Below, piece after piece: positions 35,722-45,124 of a stretch of 64,000 nucleotides of DNA. The notes under the pieces were generated by a model that was not told where the DNA came from, did no database searches, and saw nothing but the letters and a program-made list of their open reading frames with translations. The number at the start of each line of letters is the position of its first letter. Position 1 is the stretch's first letter. This DNA is from Acidobacteriota bacterium. GTDB lineage: Bacteria; Acidobacteriota; Terriglobia; Terriglobales; Acidobacteriaceae. The stretch is taken from NCBI GenBank assembly GCA_028872955.1, contig JAGWNX010000007.1, forward strand, positions 1 through 64,000, written 5' to 3'. A program made the translations under genes and the position numbers.

Positions 35722-37437
35722 TCAGGCTGGCTGATGGATCGCCAGGCCGGGCATTGCACCACGTGCGCCACGCTGCACCGACTTGCTGGCCTGCTGGCCT
35801 GTAGCTAGCTGGAAGCGATCGACCTGCTCCTGCAGGGTCACTGCCGTGTCGCGCAGGCTCTCGATGCCGGCCGCGGTGGTCGCCATCTCGCCCAGATTGT
35901 CGTGGCTGAGCGTGTGGATCGCATCCAGACTGGCGCTGGACTCGTTTGCGGCCGCAGACTGCTGCGAGGTGGCAACTGCAATCTGCGTGATCATGCGGTC
36001 CACCTGCTCCGCCATGCCGATGATGCGCTTCAGCGCCTCGCCAGCCTGGTTGGTGGTGGCCACGCCATTCTCCACGGTCGTGGTACCGGCTTCCATGCCC
36101 GCAATCGCGACACGCGTCCGCTCCTGGATGCCCTGGATCATGCCCGCAATCTCGCCGGTAGCTTGCGCCGTGCTCTCGGCCAGCCGACGCACCTCGCCAG
36201 CCACCACCGCAAAGCCCTTGCCGTGGTCACCAGCCCGCGCGGCCTCAATCGCAGCATTGAGCGCCAACAGATTGGTCTTGCGTGCGATCTCGTCAATGAC
36301 GGTGACGATCTGGCTGATGCGATGCGAGTCCTCGCCCAGCACCGTGACCGTCGTTGAGGTCTCGGACACGGCATTGGCAATGGAGTGAATGTTGTTCAGC
36401 ACTTCTTTCACAATCATGCCGCCATCGCGGGCTGTCTGCGCAGCGTTCCGTGCCGCCTCTGCCGCAGTTTGCGTGTGGTTGGAGACCTCGGCAATGGAGG
36501 CAGACATCTCCTGCATCGCCGTGGCTGCCTGTTGCGTCTGCTGGCTCTGCTGGTCGATGCGCCGGTGAATCTTGTCGCTCGCACCGCGCATGGTTGCCGC
36601 ACTCTGGGTCAGGCTGCTGGAGGTATCCACCACCGTGCCCAGAATGCCGGCTAGGTTGTCCTGCATCTGATTCATTGCGACGGCCAGCGAGCCCGTCTCA
36701 TCGGAGCACTCGATGTTCAACGGTTCGCCGGTCAGGTCGCCTGCGGCGATCGCCTCCGAGCGACGCATGATGGCACCAAGGTTCCTGCCGATCTTCGAGC
36801 CCAGCATCAGAGCCACCGTCCACCCGAGTACGACGCAGAAGGCAGTGAGCACCCATACCGTCCACAGCACAGAGCTGTTCTGCTGCCGCAGCCGAGTAGA
36901 TTCGGAATCCACCTTGGCCATCTGCGAACGGGTAAGTTCGGCAAGCTCGGCCGAGAGCGACTGCTGCGTCGACAGGATATCGTTGCGCAGCAGGTTGTAG
37001 GCTTGCGCCGTGCCGTCGGAGCCGTGCGCTTCGTTCAGCGACTCCACGTGCTCTTCCAACTGGCCCAGAGCATTGACGCTGGAAAGCACCGACGCCAGAC
37101 GACTGCGATCCTCGCCCATGTCCATATCCTGCGTGCGCCGTATCAGGTCGGCCAGCGCAGCCTGCGTCGCCTGCGTCGACTGTCGACGCTGCTGGCTGAA
37201 GGTGGCCGCCGTACGCGGATCGATGCCGAACAACAGATAGCCCTGCAGCGCCTGCACACTGTTGGTGCTGCTGTCGCGAATGTCGCGCAGGTCGGCAACC
37301 ACGGGAATATGTTGCGACACCAGTTGATCGGAGAGACGATTTGCCTCGCGAACACGAATGTCGACGACCAGCGTGCTGAGCAGCATCGTGGAGGTGACCA
37401 GCAACGTCTTTAGGGCAAATTTCGTACGAATATTCAT
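35722..37437 (-). CDS. methyl-accepting chemotaxis protein
   Basis: A 571-aa chemoreceptor. TM1 (about 9-27) and TM2 (190-212) bracket a periplasmic four-helix-bundle-type sensor (4HB_MCP-like), followed by HAMP (212-265) and the signalling coiled coil. The tip that contacts CheA/CheW is well conserved ([20 protein letters not shown], then [16 protein letters not shown]). No CheR-tethering pentapeptide ends the protein. Ligand unknown. It lies 45 bp downstream of the free TonB C-terminal-domain gene on the same strand. Confidence 0.93.
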   Translation of the reverse strand: MNIRTKFALKTLLVTSTMLLSTLVVDIRVREANRLSDQLVSQHIPVVADLRDIRDSSTNSVQALQGYLLFGIDPRTAATFSQQRRQSTQATQAALADLIRRTQDMDMGEDRSRLASVLSSVNALGQLEEHVESLNEAHGSDGTAQAYNLLRNDILSTQQSLSAELAELTRSQMAKVDSESTRLRQQNSSVLWTVWVLTAFCVVLGWTVALMLGSKIGRNLGAIMRRSEAIAAGDLTGEPLNIECSDETGSLAVAMNQMQDNLAGILGTVVDTSSSLTQSAATMRGASDKIHRRIDQQSQQTQQAATAMQEMSASIAEVSNHTQTAAEAARNAAQTARDGGMIVKEVLNNIHSIANAVSETSTTVTVLGEDSHRISQIVTVIDEIARKTNLLALNAAIEAARAGDHGKGFAVVAGEVRRLAESTAQATGEIAGMIQGIQERTRVAIAGMEAGTTTVENGVATTNQAGEALKRIIGMAEQVDRMITQIAVATSQQSAAANESSASLDAIHTLSHDNLGEMATTAAGIESLRDTAVTLQEQVDRFQLATGQQASKSVQRGARGAMPGLAIHQPA

Positions 37438-37482
37438 GCTCTACCTCGGGGGTTGGTGGCAGATGCCAGGGAGTAAGAAGGG

Positions 37483-37806
37483 TTAGTGCGAGTCGCCGTT
37501 GAACCTGATCTCGATGATCTCGGTCGAGGGCTCTGTCGAGGGTTCAAACTTCCAGCGGCTCACCGCCTCCTGCGCTGCAGCAGCCAACAGGGGATGACCG
37601 GATTGCACGCTGGTTGCCGAGACGGTGCCGTTCGGCAGCACCATCGCCGAGATAATAACCATGCCGGCCACGTGCATCTGCCGGGCAAGCTCCGGGTAAC
37701 GCGGCTGGCTGCGTGTGACGACAGCACGGTTGGCTGCCACCCCTGAGACAGGGAGGCAGGCGAGGAGCGCAAGAGGCAGGGCGAGAGAGAGAGTTCGGAT
37801 ACGCAA
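37483..37806 (-). CDS. exported free-standing TonB C-terminal domain protein
   Basis: A 107-aa protein: signal peptide (LALPLALLACLPVSGVAA, about 1-24) then only a TonB C-terminal fold (RSQPRYPELARQMHVAG, MVLPNGTVSATSVQSGHP, AVSRWKFEPS). It has no membrane anchor or Pro-rich spacer, so it cannot carry energy from ExbB/D like normal TonB. It may bind outer-membrane receptors or peptidoglycan in the periplasm. It lies between the CYTH gene and the chemoreceptor on one strand. Confidence 0.75.
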   Translation of the reverse strand: MRIRTLSLALPLALLACLPVSGVAANRAVVTRSQPRYPELARQMHVAGMVIISAMVLPNGTVSATSVQSGHPLLAAAAQEAVSRWKFEPSTEPSTEIIEIRFNGDSH

Positions 37807-37854
37807 GGGACGACCTCCTTTACAGAGGTCTCATCGGCATTGCGCGGGCTTTCG

Positions 37855-38472
37855 TTAGCGGTTTGCCAGCTCGAGCTGCGTCGCCGCCACTTCGGCAAAG
37901 GTAAGGTGCATGGCTGCGCTTCCGGTGCGCGTCTTCCAATCCAGGAACAGCTTGCCGTAGCTGTCCGTCAGGCAGATCGCCGGGTCGACGCCGAGGTCGG
38001 CCAGCGTCTGGTCGATCCACCCGGTCGGCCCCTCCAACTCAGCAAACGTGCCGATGGGCGTCTCATCCACCACCAGGTGGGCGGTGGCATCGCTGGCGGC
38101 GTCTACCGCGTGCGACCACTCCGAGCGGTACTTCTCATAGATAAACGCAGGCCGTAGCCCTAACTGGCCAAAGATATCTGCCAGGGCTGCACCCTCAGAG
38201 ACGGTCGTCTCGGTCTCAATCCGCACCTTGTAGCGCAGGTCGTCGCTACCGCTGTCGGGCCGCCGCTTGTGGGTCAGCGTCCACAAACCACCGTAGTTGC
38301 GCAGCCGCAGAATCTGCTGTCGCGTGCGCAGCTCACGCTCAGGCGTGTCATACAGGGTGTTGTGCTCAAAGGTGCGGGGCGTATCCAGCCGGAAGCCCAG
38401 GCCGGGCAGCGCGGCTTGCAAGGCCGCTGGATCGGAGACGGGAAACTTGAGTTCGATCTCTGCGTTTTGCAT
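37855..38472 (-). CDS. CYTH-domain protein (class IV adenylate cyclase / triphosphatase-like)
   Basis: A 205-aa CYTH protein. The N-terminal ExExK signature reads EIELKF, followed by YDTPERELRTRQQILRLR, LTHKRRP, RIETETTVSEG and ELEGP, the acidic and basic strands that line the triphosphate tunnel. Class IV members act as adenylate cyclases or as inorganic/thiamine triphosphatases, and sequence alone does not decide. It is 48 bp downstream of the sua5 gene on the same strand. Confidence 0.82.
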   Translation of the reverse strand: MQNAEIELKFPVSDPAALQAALPGLGFRLDTPRTFEHNTLYDTPERELRTRQQILRLRNYGGLWTLTHKRRPDSGSDDLRYKVRIETETTVSEGAALADIFGQLGLRPAFIYEKYRSEWSHAVDAASDATAHLVVDETPIGTFAELEGPTGWIDQTLADLGVDPAICLTDSYGKLFLDWKTRTGSAAMHLTFAEVAATQLELANR

Positions 38473-38520
38473 ACCTGAGTATAAGGCCGAAGTCTTGCGC
38501 TGTTCGAGCGGGAAGTGCAG

Positions 38521-39573
38521 CTATCGCGGACGCGCTGCTTTGTGGAGCCGGTCGCGCAGCGCAGCTCCCAGTCCTTCCGGCGGCGGCACCGGGCACAGGA
38601 TGGTCGTTACGCGGCGCGAGTCCAGCGAGCGCAGCCCGCGGAACAGACTTTGCGCCAGCGCCGCAGTGTCCTGCCAATCACCCCAGGGAAACACCTCAGC
38701 CGCCACGGGGACTGTCCAGCCTTCCGGCAGCATCACCCCCAGATGCTCGCCATCCTGACTGAGCTGGACGGCTGCGCGCACCAGCGTGGGCTCGTCGGCC
38801 ACCAGCAGCAGCCGGGCACGCGGCGCATAGTGGCGCATCCCTACGCCGGGCGAGGGCAATGCCTGCGGCGACTCCTGCGACTGATCGCCCTGATAGTACT
38901 CCGCAGGGCCCGCCACATCCTCAATCATCTGGCGCGTCACCGCACCCGGCCGGTAGATCATCATCGGCTCGGCGTTCGGATCCAGCACCGTGGACTCAAC
39001 CCCTACCGTCGTTGGCCCACCGTCCAGCACCGCGTCGATGCGACCCTCCAGATCCTCCAGCACATGCTCCGCCGTGGTAGGGCTAATGCGGCCGAAGCGG
39101 TTGGCGCTGGGGGCGGCAATGGGCACGCCCGCAGCCTGAATGACGGCCAGTGCCAGCGGATGCGCCGGCATCCGAACGCCGACCAGCCGCCGACCGGCCG
39201 TAACCTCATCGGGCACGCGGAAGGTGCGCGGCAGCAGCAGAGTCAACGGCCCGGGCCAGAAGGCCTCTGCCAGCAGCTGCGCGCGCGGCGACACCTCGGC
39301 GATCTCATGCAGCATCGCCGCGCTGCTGATATGGACGATCAGCGGGTCCCAGCTCGGGCGATCCTTCGCGGCAAAGATGCGCGCCACGGCGCCCGCCTCC
39401 AGCGCATTGGCGCCGAGTCCGTAGACTGTCTCGGTAGGAAAGGCCACACATCCGCCTGAGCGCAACAGCTCACCCGCTGAGGCCACCGCCTCCTCTGTGC
39501 GAGGACGCGAGAGTGTGGCATTCAGATAGCGGGTGCTGAGTCGAGGGCGATCGCTGGGGGAGGGATAAGTCAT
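38521..39573 (-). CDS. L-threonylcarbamoyladenylate synthase (Sua5 type)
   Basis: A 350-aa protein: N-terminal YrdC domain (GGCVAFPTETVYGLGANA, KDRPSWDPLIVH, FWPGPLTLLL, IAAPSANRFGRISPT, STVLDP) plus the C-terminal Sua5 extension (GMRHYAPRARLLLV). It makes threonylcarbamoyl-AMP from Thr, bicarbonate and ATP for the t6A37 modification of ANN-decoding tRNAs. The extra domain marks the Sua5/YwlC rather than short TsaC form. It starts 7 nt after the holB stop. Confidence 0.92.
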   Translation of the reverse strand: MTYPSPSDRPRLSTRYLNATLSRPRTEEAVASAGELLRSGGCVAFPTETVYGLGANALEAGAVARIFAAKDRPSWDPLIVHISSAAMLHEIAEVSPRAQLLAEAFWPGPLTLLLPRTFRVPDEVTAGRRLVGVRMPAHPLALAVIQAAGVPIAAPSANRFGRISPTTAEHVLEDLEGRIDAVLDGGPTTVGVESTVLDPNAEPMMIYRPGAVTRQMIEDVAGPAEYYQGDQSQESPQALPSPGVGMRHYAPRARLLLVADEPTLVRAAVQLSQDGEHLGVMLPEGWTVPVAAEVFPWGDWQDTAALAQSLFRGLRSLDSRRVTTILCPVPPPEGLGAALRDRLHKAARPR

Positions 39574-39580
39574 CGGCGGG

Positions 39581-40723
39581 TCACCTGGCGGCTGTGGTTA
39601 GCTGGGCGGCAAAGGCGTCCAGCGAGAGAGATCGAAGCAGATTGCGACGCATGCCGCTATACACCTGGTCAAGCCCGCGTGAGGCCTGCTCAATCCAGTC
39701 AAAGTGCAGCACCTGTGCCAGCTTTTCCAGTTCAGCCCGCAGGTCCGTGTTGCGCACCAGCTCCGGAGTTCCCGCGCCCAGCAGCAGCAGATCCTCCAGC
39801 AGCAACGTCAGGCAGCGCAGCAGGGCAGTGGTCTTCTGCTGGCCCTCAGCCCCGGCGCGGTAGGTCTCAGTCATCTTGAACAGCGCTGTATGGTCGGGGT
39901 CGCTGGCGGCGTTGCGCAGCAGCAGCAGCGCGTCGTTGCGTGCCTCCATGTAGGCGTTCAGATCAAACGACAGCGCCTTGCCTGCGGCGCCCTGCGAGAG
40001 CCGTGCAATCAGATTGCGCTGGCGGGGTGGCACCTCAGACCGCCGGTCGGCCAGAAACATCTCCAACTCCTCCACCGGCAGGGCACCGAGCCGCACCAGC
40101 GCGCAGCGAGAGCGAATAGTGGGCAGCAGCTCGCCTGCATTCTCTGCCAGCAGAATCAGGTGCGCGTAGGCCGGTGGCTCCTCCAGCACCTTCAGCAGCG
40201 AGTTCGCAGCCTCCTTCATCAGGCTCGCGGAGGTGAGGATAAAGATCTTGCGAGGCGCCTCGCTGGGCAGGTAGTTGGCCCGCTGAATAAGCGTGCGCAC
40301 CTGCCCCAGCTTGATGAGCAGCTGCGGCGGATCGGGCGGCAGAATCAGCACGTCAGGATGCGGCTGAATCAGCACCCGCGTCTCCTTCTTGTCCGTCTCG
40401 CGCAGCTCCTCGCGGGCCGCCACAGCAGCCTCCACCTGCGCCTCCAGATCAATGGCCGAGGCAATCCGTGTGCAGTTGGAGCAGACGCCGCAGAACGAGG
40501 CCAGCGACTGGCCATTCGACCAGAGATCGCGCGGCTGACGTTCGCACTCAATCGCCATAGCCAGCATCAGCGCCAGGGTGTACTTGCCAGCGCCAGCGGG
40601 CCCGGTCAGGATCAGCGCATTCGGCAGGCGACCGGCGGCAATGGCTGTGCGCAGCTGCTCTACCGATGCAGCGTTGCCCAGAAACTCGCCAAAGTTCGCC
40701 GGAAGGGTTGCAGTCTGCGTCAT
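39581..40723 (-). CDS. holB: DNA polymerase III delta-prime subunit
   Basis: A 380-aa AAA+ clamp-loader subunit. Walker-A-like GPAGAGKYTLAL, the Zn module with FCGVCSNCTRI, the strand IFILTSASLMKEAANSLLKVLEEPP (sensor region with the SRC-like IRSRC in TIRSRCALVRLG) and a C-terminal helical collar are visible. The Thr after Lys in Walker A replaces the usual Ser/Thr pair partly (GKYT), consistent with a weak or non-hydrolysing site typical of delta-prime. It leads the row holB-sua5-CYTH. Confidence 0.85.
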   Translation of the reverse strand: MTQTATLPANFGEFLGNAASVEQLRTAIAAGRLPNALILTGPAGAGKYTLALMLAMAIECERQPRDLWSNGQSLASFCGVCSNCTRIASAIDLEAQVEAAVAAREELRETDKKETRVLIQPHPDVLILPPDPPQLLIKLGQVRTLIQRANYLPSEAPRKIFILTSASLMKEAANSLLKVLEEPPAYAHLILLAENAGELLPTIRSRCALVRLGALPVEELEMFLADRRSEVPPRQRNLIARLSQGAAGKALSFDLNAYMEARNDALLLLRNAASDPDHTALFKMTETYRAGAEGQQKTTALLRCLTLLLEDLLLLGAGTPELVRNTDLRAELEKLAQVLHFDWIEQASRGLDQVYSGMRRNLLRSLSLDAFAAQLTTAAR

Positions 40724-40896
40724 GTGCTCCTCGTTGCAGTTGCGCTGGCGGCAGCACCGCTCGTCTGCTGCACGTCCGTAGCATACCGGATGCCGAACCG
40801 CAGCCGAGGTGGATAAACCGCGCGCTGCTTTGACAGTACCAGTACGGAACTGCCCTGCCTATGCAACCAAGTGGTGATGCGACACAGACAGAAAAA

Positions 40897-40927
40897 GCCG
40901 CCCCACCTGGTGAAGAGATGGGGCGGC
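40897..40927 (-). terminator. rho-independent terminator of the GH3 gene
   Basis: A 9-bp stem (GCCGCCCCA with TGGGGCGGC) 44 bp after the GH3 stop. On the minus strand it is followed by TTTTTC, a proper U-run. Confidence 0.8.
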
Positions 40928-40971
40928 GCGGAGGTGAGACGGTGGTACCTCCTTGAAAACTGCAACCTGGG

Positions 40972-43545
40972 TTAGAAGGCCGCCTTGGCCGCAGCCGCCG
41001 AGATATCGACCTTGCCCTTCAGAGGCAACGCATCGGAGGAGTCGCCCACGCCGATGGTGAAGCTGCCCGGCGCAATCGTCCATTTGTGGGCGTTCGTATC
41101 CCAGTAGGCAAAGGCGCGCGGGTCCAGGCTGATGCTTACCTGCTTGGTCTCGCCGGGCTGCAACGATACCTTGGCAAAGCCCTTCAGCTCCTTCTCTGGG
41201 CGCGGCACGCTGGCGTGACCATCCGAGACGTAGACCTGGGCCACCTCGGCCCCAGCCCGCTTGCCCGTGTTGGTCACATCGACGGTAACCGTCGCCGTCG
41301 CGCCGTCGCTGTGAACCGCGAGGTTGGCCAGCTGGAACGTCGTGTAGGAGAGGCCATAGCCGAACGGGAACAGCGGCTTGGTGTGATTGTGGTCGTAGCC
41401 GCGATACCCGACAAAGATGCCCTCCTTGTAGGTCACATCGATGCCGCCATCCTTGTCCGGATAGTAGCTGGCCGCTGCCGGGTTGTCCTGCTCGTTGCGC
41501 TCAAACGTGGCAGGCAGGTGTCCCGAGGGGTTGACGTCGCCGAACAGCACCTCCGCCAGCGCCATTCCACCCTCCTGGCCTGCGTACCAGTTCTCCAGCA
41601 CGCCGGGCACCTTGTCGATCCAGCTGGCAGAGTTCACATTGCCACCCGAGGTGATGGTGACGATGGTGTTCTTATTCGCTGCCGCCACTTCGCGGATCAA
41701 CTCGTCCTGGCCAAAGGGCAGGTCAAAGGTGCGATCCCCGCCCTCGCCCTCGCTATCGGCATCAAAGCCCGCCGTTACAACCACGGCATCCGCGTGGGCT
41801 GCCATGGCGCGAACCGCAGGCGTCACCACCTTGTCCTCGGCCACGATGCCGAAGCGCAGGCGGCCGCCGATGAGCCCGTGCTGTGCGTCCTCCACCACGA
41901 TCTTGTGCGCCCCGGCAGTCAGCGCCAGCGTTGTCTGCGGCTGGAAGGCACGAACGATCTTCCAGTTGTCGAAGATCAGCTTCCCATCCACGTAGACGCG
42001 ATTGCTGGTGCCTTCACCGGCACCCTGCATGGCGAAGATGTAGTTACCCGCCGCAGGTGCCATGTAATAGCCGGTATAGCGGTGCGAGGTCTCGTGCTTG
42101 GCCCCGGAGAAGAACATCGCCATGGCTGCGTCGGGATCGTCCATGAAGCTCTCCCACGACACGCCACCGGTGTTGATGCGATGCACGGTGCTCGTCCTGG
42201 CCTCGCCACTCAGGTCTGCGTTGGCAAAGGTCTCCAGCGTCACACCGGGCTTGCCACCCTCGGCCGCCGTCATGAACTGCGTATCGCGTGCGATCTCGGT
42301 AATGGTCGGCAGGCCGCGGCTGTACAGCACATTCACCGCAGTGCCCAGGTAGCCGCTGATGCCCTCCAGCGGGCTGATGGTGTGGAAGGGAATCGCCTTG
42401 GCACTTCCGCCGCCAACCGGAATGCCGGGGAAGGCATCTGGCCCGACGACCAGCAACGTCTTCACCTTGGACTTGTCCAGCGGCAGCACGCCACCCTCGT
42501 TCTTCAACAGCACCATGCCCTCGCGTGCTGCGTCCAGGGCCACGGCCTTGTTCTCTGCGTTGAACAGCGAAAGGTCTGGATTGGTCTGCGGATGATCCAG
42601 CCAGCCAAAGCGAGCCGCCAGATCCAGAATATTGTGGACCTTCTGGTCGATGGTGGACTCTGCGACCCGTCCATCCTTGATCGCAGGCAGCAGGTTCTTG
42701 CGGTTCATAAACTTGCCGAAGGGCATCTCCAGATCCAGACCGCCATTGGCCGCGCCGACCGCATCGTAGGTGGCATCCCAGTCGGACATCAGCACACCGT
42801 CAAAGCCCCAGTCCTTGCGGGCGATCTGCGTGTTGAACACCGGATTCTGGGTCAGGTGCAGACCGTTGGTCAGGTTGTAGGAGTCCATGATGGAGCCGAC
42901 GTGCGCCTTGGTGACGGCGGCCTCAAAGCCGGGCAGGTAGATCTCGCGTGCCGTGCGCTCGTCGATGATCGAGTTCTCATCGTGGCGCAGGTACTCCGCG
43001 TTGTTCCCCATAAAGTGCTTCACCGTCGCGCTGACGCCCTGGGTCTGCATGCCGGTGATGTAGCCCACGTCCATCGTCGAGGTCAGGAAGGGATCTTCGC
43101 CAAAGTACTCAAAGTTGCGTCCGTTGTGCGGCGAGCGATAGATGTTGATTCCGGGGCCCAGCATGTAGTGAATACCACGCGCACGCGCATCGCGACCGAT
43201 GCCCTGACCCACCCGGAAGGCCAGGTCGCGGTTCCAGGTTGCGGCCAGACCAATGCCTGCGGCATAGGTGGTGGAGGGGAAGCCGGCGTTGGAGCGCACG
43301 CCATACGGGCCGTCCGACATTTCAAACGCAGGCAGATTGAGCCCGGGCATAGCCCGCACGGCAAAGCCGGTGCCGCCGATATAGTCAATCTTCTCCTCGA
43401 GCGTCATCTTCTTCACGATGGCGTCGACACGATTGCGAATCTCTGGGGAGTCTGGCAGTGGCGACTGCGCCAGTGCAGGAACAACAAACAGGGCTGCAGC
43501 GGCAAGCAGACTAAGGGCGTGGCGGCGAACGGTGCGGGAAGACAT
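40972..43545 (-). CDS. exported glycoside hydrolase family 3 beta-glucosidase with PA14 insert
   Basis: An 857-aa exported GH3 enzyme with signal peptide (LLAAAALFVVPALA). The N-terminal barrel carries the catalytic Asp in GVLMSDWDATYD. The C-terminal alpha/beta sandwich begins near AAREGMVLLKNEGGVLPL, and is interrupted by a PA14-like domain (YTGYYMAPAAGNYIFAMQG, VYVDGKLIFDNW) that often caps the active site and sets oligosaccharide preference. A fibronectin-III-like domain closes the protein (TTFQLANLAVHSDG, EVAQVYVSD, KELKGFAKVSLQPGE). It should release glucose or xylose from plant-type oligosaccharides in the periplasm. Single gene with its own terminator. Confidence 0.93.
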   Translation of the reverse strand: MSSRTVRRHALSLLAAAALFVVPALAQSPLPDSPEIRNRVDAIVKKMTLEEKIDYIGGTGFAVRAMPGLNLPAFEMSDGPYGVRSNAGFPSTTYAAGIGLAATWNRDLAFRVGQGIGRDARARGIHYMLGPGINIYRSPHNGRNFEYFGEDPFLTSTMDVGYITGMQTQGVSATVKHFMGNNAEYLRHDENSIIDERTAREIYLPGFEAAVTKAHVGSIMDSYNLTNGLHLTQNPVFNTQIARKDWGFDGVLMSDWDATYDAVGAANGGLDLEMPFGKFMNRKNLLPAIKDGRVAESTIDQKVHNILDLAARFGWLDHPQTNPDLSLFNAENKAVALDAAREGMVLLKNEGGVLPLDKSKVKTLLVVGPDAFPGIPVGGGSAKAIPFHTISPLEGISGYLGTAVNVLYSRGLPTITEIARDTQFMTAAEGGKPGVTLETFANADLSGEARTSTVHRINTGGVSWESFMDDPDAAMAMFFSGAKHETSHRYTGYYMAPAAGNYIFAMQGAGEGTSNRVYVDGKLIFDNWKIVRAFQPQTTLALTAGAHKIVVEDAQHGLIGGRLRFGIVAEDKVVTPAVRAMAAHADAVVVTAGFDADSEGEGGDRTFDLPFGQDELIREVAAANKNTIVTITSGGNVNSASWIDKVPGVLENWYAGQEGGMALAEVLFGDVNPSGHLPATFERNEQDNPAAASYYPDKDGGIDVTYKEGIFVGYRGYDHNHTKPLFPFGYGLSYTTFQLANLAVHSDGATATVTVDVTNTGKRAGAEVAQVYVSDGHASVPRPEKELKGFAKVSLQPGETKQVSISLDPRAFAYWDTNAHKWTIAPGSFTIGVGDSSDALPLKGKVDISAAAAKAAF

Positions 43546-43714
43546 GGCGTTGCTGGCTCCTTAAACATGGAACAAAGCTGAATCAGATGCTATGCGGTAT
43601 GGCGACTCAGGTATCTTCGTCATCCGCCGCAAGGCATCATAGCGACGGCACAGCACAATGGTCTAGATGAAACGCTTTAAAAGCGGGAAGTGCGTAGATC
43701 TCTCGCCGGAGCTG

Positions 43715-45124
43715 CTACCGGCGGACCAGCCTCATGCGCAGCGGATCCCTGGGCCGCAGCGTAATCTTCGCCTGCGGAACGGGCGGCTCCGTGCCGGTGT
43801 AGACCATGCGCCACTGCTGCGCCATGGTCGCGATGGAGAAGACGCCCTCCATCCAGGCGAACGCCTCTCCAATGCACTGTCGACTGCCCCCGCCAAACGG
43901 AAAGTAGGCAAACCTGGGCCGCGCAGCCTTGGCCTCGGGTGTAAACCGCTCGGGATCGAACCGCAGCGGATCAGGAAAGTACTCGGGGTCGCGGCTGAGG
44001 ATGTACTGGCTGAAGAAGACGTGCGCGCCGCGCGGCACGTCATACTCGCCCAGCGTCGTGTCCTCGATCGCCATGCGCCCCATGGCCCAGGCCGGCGGAT
44101 AGAGCCGCATAGCCTCGGCGAACACCTGCTCGGTGTAGCGCAGGCTGGCGTAGTCCGCTAGAGTGGGCAGACGCGCCGTGTCTCCGGTGCCCAGCACGCG
44201 GTCCACCTCTTCGTGCAGTCGCGCCTCAACCTCCGGGTTCTGGCTCAGCAGGTACCAGGTCCAGGCCAGGCCATTGGCTACCGTCTCATAGCCAGCCAGA
44301 AAGATGGTGAGCACTTCGTCGCGCAGCTGCTCGTCGCTCATGCCGGTGTGGCGTCCGTCGGCGTCGGCCTCATCGTCGACAGACCGCAGCAGCATCGAGA
44401 GCAGATCTCCACGATCGGGCAGGCCTTGCGCCACCTCCTCGCGGCGCTGGTGGATCAACCGGTTCACAACGGCATCCAGCCGTGCCTTGGCCCGGCGAAA
44501 CCGCACCAGGCCGGGGATAGGCCAGTTGAGAAACAGCTCGATGCGCGGAAACGCCACGATGAAGTTGTACAACTCCATGATGGTGTTCACCTCATCGTTG
44601 ATGCGGCGGATGTCGTCCGTCACCTCGGTGGCAAACAGAGTGCGTGCCACAATCTCCAGCGAGAGCTGCATCGTGGCTGCAGCAATGTCGATCACCTCGC
44701 CATCGCGCAGGTGCTCTCGCTGCGCTGCGGCGATGGCGACGATCTGGTCTCCATAAGCCGCAATGCGCTGACGATGGAAGGCTGGGGCTGCGATGCGGCG
44801 CTGGCGCATGTGGATCGGCTCATCGGAGGTGATGAGCCCCTCGCCGAGCAGGATCTTCATCCGGCGGACGGTCCGCTCCTTCACGTAGCGGTGCGCGTCC
44901 TGGATCAGGATCTGCTGAATCATCCGCGGTTCGTTCACAAAGACGATGGGCGTGCCGAGAAAGCGATACTGGGCGATGTTGCCGTAGGTCCTGCGCAGGT
45001 ACTCAAACAGCCGGATCGGTTCGCCGAACTTCAGCCACGGTTTGAAGACGTAGAAGGGGAGCGAGAGTCGCAAACCGGGGATCTGCTTGCGGGTACGCGG
45101 CGGCGCGGGGGCGAGAGTGCTCAT
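43715..45124 (-). CDS. cytochrome P450
   Basis: A 469-aa soluble-type P450. I-helix oxygen-activation motif FLAGYETVANG, ExxR in EAMRLYP, and the heme loop FPFGGGSRQCIGEAFA with the axial Cys are intact. The PERF-like segment (FDPERFTPE) is also present. Style and length resemble CYP4/CYP102-like fatty-acid or terpene hydroxylases, but the substrate is unknown and no ferredoxin or reductase gene is nearby. Its ATG overlaps the tmk TGA (ATGA), so it is translationally coupled to a housekeeping gene. No N-terminal anchor. Confidence 0.93.
   Translation of the reverse strand: MSTLAPAPPRTRKQIPGLRLSLPFYVFKPWLKFGEPIRLFEYLRRTYGNIAQYRFLGTPIVFVNEPRMIQQILIQDAHRYVKERTVRRMKILLGEGLITSDEPIHMRQRRIAAPAFHRQRIAAYGDQIVAIAAAQREHLRDGEVIDIAAATMQLSLEIVARTLFATEVTDDIRRINDEVNTIMELYNFIVAFPRIELFLNWPIPGLVRFRRAKARLDAVVNRLIHQRREEVAQGLPDRGDLLSMLLRSVDDEADADGRHTGMSDEQLRDEVLTIFLAGYETVANGLAWTWYLLSQNPEVEARLHEEVDRVLGTGDTARLPTLADYASLRYTEQVFAEAMRLYPPAWAMGRMAIEDTTLGEYDVPRGAHVFFSQYILSRDPEYFPDPLRFDPERFTPEAKAARPRFAYFPFGGGSRQCIGEAFAWMEGVFSIATMAQQWRMVYTGTEPPVPQAKITLRPRDPLRMRLVRR

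Noticed and set aside
41086-43581. 831-codon plus-strand open frame opposite the GH3 gene
   Set aside because: High-GC third-position shadow: Arg/His/Val-rich, no domain motifs, while the minus strand encodes a complete GH3 enzyme with signal peptide and terminator.
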